Source: Macrothele yani | Lineage: Eukaryota > Arthropoda > Arachnida > Araneae > Macrothelidae | DNA: 64,000 nucleotides | Reading direction: 5' to 3' | NCBI GenBank assembly: GCA_039090855.1 | Contig: CM077027.1 | Span: 99,732,316 to 99,796,315 of the forward strand | In this document: piece after piece, positions 58,372-64,000 of the stretch | Layout: each line of letters begins with the position of its first letter | Position numbering within the stretch: position 1 is the stretch's first letter | Translations under genes and position numbers: made by a program | Notes under the pieces: generated by a model | The model's database searches: none | Told to the model about the DNA's origin: nothing | What the model saw: the letters and a program-made list of their open reading frames with translations, nothing else

Positions 58372-58522
58372 CAGGGATCGCATTCCTCCTAAAATTCCTA
58401 ATATTTTGTGACCCTCCTTAAATTCCTAAAATTATACCTAAAATTTGCTATTCATCCTAAAATTTTCGTAAGCTTATTTATTAAAAACACAACCGTTATT
58501 AACGCCAATAAATTTACCATTA
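58372..58522. mobile_element. Left end of the hAT element of 37324, near-identical
   Basis: The 151 bp match 37324-37474 with about two differences. The match stops abruptly where another CAGGG-terminal element begins at 58525. No right end or coding region of this copy was found in the window. Confidence 0.92.
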
Positions 58523-58524
58523 CG

Positions 58525-59400
58525 CAGGGTGCGCACGCGTGCTTGAAAACCTGGAAAGTCCTGGAAAATCATGATTACGTTTTCAAGGCCTGGAATATCC
58601 TGGAAAAACGGTGTTTTTTTTAATGCCGTCTTGAAAAGCCTTGAAATTTGAAATTAGTGCTTAAAAAATGCCCTTTTAGGAAATCGTGTTACTGTTACCC
58701 CTTCATTTTTTAAAGTTCCTTTTCTCTGTTCTCAAAGAAACCACCGGCAGCGGTTTCCGATGTGCACCAAATCCTAATTTGGCTGGGGGGAAAAAAAAGA
58801 AAAAAAAAAGGCACTACTTCCAGTGCAATAAAATTGGATGATTACTAGTAGGTCGAAGGGGAGCTTGATGTCCGTCCGACAATTGAGAACAGAAGGGGAA
58901 AGAAGAGGCATTTAGCATTTGCAGGGGGTCGCATATGTACCAAGTCAGCTGGCATCCACCAGTGAGGAGTATGCCTGAACAACACATTCATCTTCTTCTT
59001 GTTTATGTGCATGCCACCCTCCCTCCCCTCAAGAGACTTCCACTACTTATGATAAAAAATAAGAAAACTATCTTTGCGAATTTTTCACGAAAGTGACTGA
59101 AATTTTTACATTCACTGTAATTGGATTACAGAAGCTCACTTCCAAAATTCCAGTTGAATCGGTTTAAAACTTTAAAAGTTAGCATTGGTAATTTTTATTA
59201 TAGACAAGTATGTGTGCCTCTTTGGACAGAGTGAGCCTCCAGCAGAAAGGGTGTTACCATAGCAACGGTTGATTGACAGCTGGGAGCGCTGATCTGAAGC
59301 CCTTGGTTGGGAAGAAAGCAAACACCCGTTTATCACTTCCACAGCACAAAAGGACTAGGAGAATATTTTCAGAAATCCATTTTTCTGAATTTTGAAAATA
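58525..59400 (+). mobile_element. CAGGGTGCGC-terminal (hAT-like) repeat, partial
   Basis: Starts CAGGGTGCGCACGCGTGC with repeated CCTGGAAA motifs, related to 20039. The interior to about 59190 resembles 20370-20460. Neither a right end nor coding capacity was found. A run of 22 A lies at 59491-59514. Confidence 0.5.
59253..59266. promoter_or_regulatory. RFX X-box-like palindrome
   Basis: GTTACCATAGCAAC fits the RFX X-box consensus (GTTNCC, two bases, GGNAAC-like halves) with both half-sites. No gene start is recognised near it, so function is open. Confidence 0.35.
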
Positions 59401-60008
59401 ACACAGTAAAATTTTTACAGTAGTTAAGATACATCACAATAAAGTTCTAGTGCAAATTTCGCCAAATTCCGTTAGGAACTTTAGCAGATGCAAAAAAAAA
59501 AAAAAAAAAAAAAACGTTGCATAATCAGATTGAAGAAAAAGAAACAGTAATTATAAATTACGGGAAAAGCAAGTGAATTTATTTTTTTTAGATGCCATGG
59601 TTTATTTAAACAGAGTGATACTTAAATTTTTTTTCTGTGATGATATGGACTCTATTTGAATTACAAACACGTTTTTATTCAGACGTCTGAGTTACTGTTT
59701 TAATAAAAAAATCATCTATAATTAAAAAGTTTTCAATGGATTTAAGCAATATTCAGCAGATAAACAAACGTATTTTAGTAAATTGCAACATCATGACGTA
59801 AATTTGGTAATTTAATTTTGTCGAAAATTGGGGAGCATTTTTTTTTACAGTTTCTATTATAGTTAAAGTAAGGAGGAAGGGTGCAACTTGACAGTTCAGT
59901 GAGCTGCAGGTGGTGATTTATGGCGATGTGCCAAATGAAAAGAAGCCATTCCATCAGGTAATTCCAAAGGTTGTGTTGTGTGGACGCGTCCTCCTGCTGT
60001 TTGATCTT

Positions 60009-60108
60009 NNNNNNNNNNNNNNNNNNNNNNNNNNNNNNNNNNNNNNNNNNNNNNNNNNNNNNNNNNNNNNNNNNNNNNNNNNNNNNNNNNNNNNNNNNNN
60101 NNNNNNNN
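60009..60108. other. Assembly gap (100 N)
   Basis: Exactly 100 N, the usual placeholder for a gap of unknown size. ORFs reported across it have no meaning. Confidence 0.99.
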
Positions 60109-60929
60109 CACTATCTGTTTTATTTTTGGTGGAAGTGCAGAAATTTGAATTCACCCCCCCCACCCATAAAAATTTGTCGGACGCAATCTTATATAAAATA
60201 TTTAGTGAAAGTTCTGATGTTTGTGTTGAAACCCAACCGGGCACGGTTATTGCACATGGTAGTGTTGGGTGAGAAGGGTCTGGGTGTGTCCAGGGCTGAC
60301 TTCAATGGGAACTACCCCCACCCCCTATTCATGCAAGGATGTCGAAGGAAAACACTGGAAAACCAGTGGACAAGGGTAGTCAGCAACGGAATCAAACCCA
60401 TCATCTCCTATTCCAAATTGGTCCTTCAAAAATAAAACCACCAAAACGTTGCTTACCACGTGACCTTGGGTTGTTAACAAAGTTGTGGAATTGCTTTCTT
60501 CATGTGAATTGGCATCATTTTTAATATAAACTCAAAAACAAAATTTCTGTTGAAAAATGCAGGAATAGTGGGCAAATCTAATGGTCTTTTTTTTCAACGT
60601 TTTTTGTTTGTTTGTTTGTTTTTGTTTTAATTTTTCTTTTCTGATTCGAAATTCCCTTGGGGGAGACTAAATCGTGAAGAGCTCACTATTTTTCTTTTTT
60701 GTTTTTATCTAAATCTTTTCAAGGTTATTAAGCTTATAAACTGCAAATTTTGTTACGTTCATGTTTTCTGGTAATGTTTTTAATTTTAGCATCATCATCA
60801 CAGTGTTCAAAATATTGCGTAAATAGCAGTAAAATCCCCCCTTTTTTTTATTAGGATTTTTAACTTCAAAAAATAAATGAGTAAAGAAATTGTGGATTCG
60901 GGTTTGTATTTTTCAAAATTGTAGGAGTT
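60109..60929. other. No recognisable feature
   Basis: AT-rich, with a (GTTT)n run near 60605-60625. No supported gene. Confidence 0.45.
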
Positions 60930-61593
60930 CAGGGTGTCTATACTGGTCATGAAAATCGTGAAAAAGGCACAACTTCAATAAAAGTCAAGAAAAAGTCACT
61001 AATTTTTTCTTTGGGGTCATGAATTTCTTTTTTATGTTTAGTAATTGTTCATTTTCTGGTGACAATCTGAGTAATTCTCCATGCACCACCCACATAAGAC
61101 ATAAATGTGGTTTCCATATAATGATACAAGAGCTTAAAAAGGGGGGGGTACTTGTGCTCTCCTCCACAAAGAGCTGTTACAGCAAGAAATGTTTTAGCAT
61201 AGAAATATATGTGTAAATGTTGTTTGCAAAATTTCATGGTCAATTTAGCAATCTAAATTATACTGCTTATAGAGTCATTAACATTTTCAAGTATAAATGT
61301 TGAAGAAAAGTGTCTAATGAAATTGTTTAGCACAATGTTGAGTATTTCAGCTTACTTCAGGCGTAGTCAAAATTTGATGAGTCAGATTTTTGTTACTAGC
61401 CAGAAGGGCAGGAGTGTACTTTTTCCGTAGAAAAATGGGGAGCAGAGTGTCTCCCATCTTTAATATATGTATGTACCCACACATGCATGCATACTTGGAC
61501 ACACACGCACACACATACATGACTTTTAAAAATCGTCATGAAAATTGTTAATTGGTCATGAAATTGCATTTTCCGAATTTGGTAGACACCCTG
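60930..61593. mobile_element. MITE (CAGGGTG-terminal), copy B
   Basis: The 664-bp element starts CAGGGTGTCTATACTGGTC and ends GGTAGACACCCTG. GAGTT flanks it at 60925-60929 and 61594-61598. It is similar to 30829-31432 over the full length, including a dinucleotide-rich stretch at about 61465-61522. Its better-preserved ends suggest it is the younger copy. Confidence 0.9.
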
Positions 61594-61598
61594 GAGTT

Positions 61599-62436
61599 TT
61601 ATGCTTTCCTAAATCTACATTTCTTGCTAACTGCAATTACAAAATCAAATTTCCTGTCATAGACTCTGTTGACTCATTATGGATTTCACTTAAATTCTTA
61701 AAAGCACCCTGTACATAAAGAGCCTTTATATAATGTAGAGAAGGAAATCTGCTTCCCATTATTACTCATTATACTTTTGCGAGACAGTAAAGTTGAAAAT
61801 GATTGAAACTCCATAACGATGACATTAAAAAGCATGTCAATTTCTGCTAACCCAACAACCAAATATAGAGAAACCACCAGCACATCAGTCCCAGATTACT
61901 CGCAGATGTGGTAAGTGAGGATATTAAACTTATTGCCATTTAAATACATCATTAATTTAATATTAGCTTAAAAAATTACAGCAGATTTGTGTTAAACAGT
62001 ATAGTTTGAATTTATCGGGCGCCATTTTTGATTTATAACCAAAATCTGCAGAATTGCATTTTTTATTGCTATGTTGCTCTGTGCTGCCATTTTCGATTGC
62101 ATTGATGTTTGAAATAGGTATCTAACCAGTGTTAGACTGTAAAACACGTCTGCTAACAAATTAAAGGTTTACAGTTAAATGTGTGTGAGTAGTTTACAAG
62201 TAAAAATTCATTTAAATCTAACTAAAACAGGCAAATTTGTCGAAACATCGTTGGAAATTGAATTTGTTAATGTGATTGTAAGAAAATGCAGGCAGTGGAG
62301 AGTTAAAAATGGAAAGGGTTGATGTACTTTTTTTAAGCATTACATTCATTCTTTATTATTAGTCTTCCATTATATAAACCTATTGTAGTTTGTATATGTA
62401 ATCATTTCTAGAGCATACTTATTTTGCTAGTGCAGT
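61599..62436. other. No recognisable feature
   Basis: AT-rich; no convincing ORF or repeat. Confidence 0.45.
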
Positions 62437-64000
62437 ATCATCATCATCATCATTGTCAACCATTATCAATCCACTGCTGGACGAAGGTCTCCCCAAGTTT
62501 CCTCCACAACGGTCTGTCTTGTGCCAGTCTCCTCCATGTCACCCCTGCATACTTTCGAATTTCATCCACCCATCTCCCATGTGGTCTTCTTCTGGGTCTT
62601 TTCCTGTCCCTTGGAATCCAATCTAAAATTTCGGCTGTCCATCGATGATCTGTCCTTCTGGCAGTATGTCCAGCCCATTGCCATTTCAGGGATTTAACTC
62701 TGATCATGATGTCTTCCACTCTTGTCATTTTTCGGATCCACGAGTTCCTCTTCTTATCTCTCCTGGTTACACCAAGCATGCACCTCTCCATGCTGCTTTG
62801 AGTTGTCTGCAGCCTTTGTATGTCTCTTTTAGTTAAGGTCCACGTCTCTGCACCATACGTAAGCACTGGAAGGATGCATTGATCAAACACTTTTCTTTTA
62901 AGACATAATGGCATATTGCTCTTGAAAATTATGCTGTTTCTTCCAAAAGCTCTCCAGGCAAGTTTTGTACGCCGATTAATTTCTTCATCAATGTGACCCT
63001 CACTTGATATCTGCTGTCCAAGATAAACGTATGTGTCTGTTATCTCCAGCTTTTCTCCATCAGTCGATAAATCTTCATTTCTTGTAAAAGCATTGAACAT
63101 CACTTTTGTCTTCTGAAAGTTCATTTTTAATCCCACTTCTTTACTCTTGTCAGCAAGTTCCTGGATCATACTCTGCAGCTCTGATGGGCTAGTTGCAAAA
63201 ATGACTATGTCATCAGCAAAACGAAGGTGGGTTAGATAATCTCCATTAATCTTTATCCCCTTGTTTTCCCAGCTCAGTGACTGAAAAACACCCTCCAATG
63301 TGGCGTTAAAGAGCTTCGGAGATATGGTGTCACCTTGTCTCACTCCCTTTCCAATTTTTATGTGTGTTGTATTTTCAAACAGCCTAATCTTTGCACTTGC
63401 ATTTTCATAGATGTTATTAATAATATTAATGTATGCATCTTCAATACCGCAGGTTTTCAGAGCCATTGTAACTGCTGATGGTTTCACCGAATCAAAGGCT
63501 TTTTCATAATCGTATAAAAGCCATGCACAATGGAAGTTCATATTCCCTCGCTCTTTCAATTAGTTCTCTCAGCACATGGATATGATCTATTGTGCTGTAG
63601 CCACTCCTGAATCCAGCTTGTTCTCTCAGTTGAGCCATGTCCAGTGTTACCTTCAAGCGGTGTGAAAGAACTTTAGTGAAGATTTTATAAACTACTGATA
63701 GGAGGCTGATAGGTCTGTAGTTTCCGAGATCTTCAATGTCACCTTTCTTATGTAGCAGGATCATTGTAGCGGTGTTCCAATCCTCAGGAATCTTTCCTTC
63801 ATTAAGGCATCGAGTGAAAATTTGGGCGAGTACTGCTTCGATTTCTCCACTTGCTTCTTGTATGATGTCTACAGTAATTCCATCTTCTCCTGGAGCTTTT
63901 CCCCGCTTCATGTTCTTGATTGCATGTGCAACTTCTGCTGGAAGGACTGGAGTGAACTCTGGTACTGGTATCTTTCATAATGTCTGGAGTGCATGTATCA
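62437..64000 (-). mobile_element. RTE retrotransposon, continues beyond the window
   Basis: (ATC)n tail at 62437-62452, then sequence closely matching 7520-9080 of the intact RTE element, with occasional single-base differences. It runs to the window edge, so whether the 5' part exists is unknown. Confidence 0.95.
62456..64000 (-). pseudogene. RTE polyprotein, C-terminal half with frameshifts
   Basis: Codons for the reverse transcriptase and C-terminus are in two frames: 63504-63911 (MKRGKAPGEDGITVDIIQEA to LCMAFI) and 62456-63559 (YEKAFDSVKPSA to the end). The break is at about 63510, where one extra T (CGTATAAAAGCC against CGATAAAAGCC in the intact copy) follows the catalytic Asp region. 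FADD and RQGD are intact. A further small insertion near 63950 breaks the frame again. It otherwise differs little from the intact element, so it is a recent copy. Confidence 0.93.

Noticed and set aside
59896..60435. ORFs running across the N block
   Set aside because: They are open only because N codons are not read as stops.

Overview
This is a 64 kb piece of a eukaryotic, AT-rich nuclear genome, made up almost entirely of transposable elements and their debris. The mix of Merlin, piggyBac, several hAT families, Tc1/mariner, an RTE-type LINE, a tRNA-derived SINE and long-TIR DNA transposons, with no bacterial gene organisation, fits an invertebrate animal. An arthropod is likely and a chelicerate is possible, but no host gene fixes the lineage. 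The only candidate host-type exon is 32483-32662, which I could not identify. One 100-base assembly gap lies at 60009-60108.

Layout. 1-4.25 kb: two tRNA-SINEs in otherwise featureless AT-rich DNA. 4260-5632: a complete Merlin transposon with an open transposase, 8-bp TSD and about 85-bp TIRs. 5.7-7.4 kb: mariner and hAT scraps. 7520-10480: an RTE retrotransposon with an intact 957-codon endonuclease/reverse transcriptase ORF on the minus strand. 11.34-18.05 kb: a four-level nest, in which a degenerate tandem array holds a piggyBac element, which holds a hAT element, which holds a SINE; three of the four steps are supported by target duplications or matching ends. 18-20 kb: another hAT remnant and a fold-back element. 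20.8-26.5 kb: a roughly 150-bp tandem array split by a 4.2 kb long-TIR transposon (tentatively Sola-like), itself carrying a SINE.

28.35-29.92 kb: an internally deleted LINE between direct repeats of about 300 bp, a strikingly long target duplication. 30.8-36.2 kb: a MITE, the possible exon, a mariner-type tail, and a compound 60-bp plus 165-bp array split by a hAT-like element. 37324-41639: a hAT transposon with a nearly complete coding region and a coiled-coil tail. 42741-45233: a non-autonomous hAT-like element with a SINE. 45604-56976: an 11.4 kb second copy of the long-TIR transposon, enlarged by two Tc1-like elements and two RTE fragments. 58.4-61.6 kb: fragments of the hAT families and a second MITE copy. 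62437-64000: a frameshifted RTE copy running off the window.

The genes do not form a pathway. They are independent mobile-element proteins, and the layout records serial insertion. The Merlin ORF and the RTE ORF are the only long uninterrupted ones that look capable of function; the others have stops, frameshifts or nested insertions. All family assignments come from motif recognition by eye. No database search was run.
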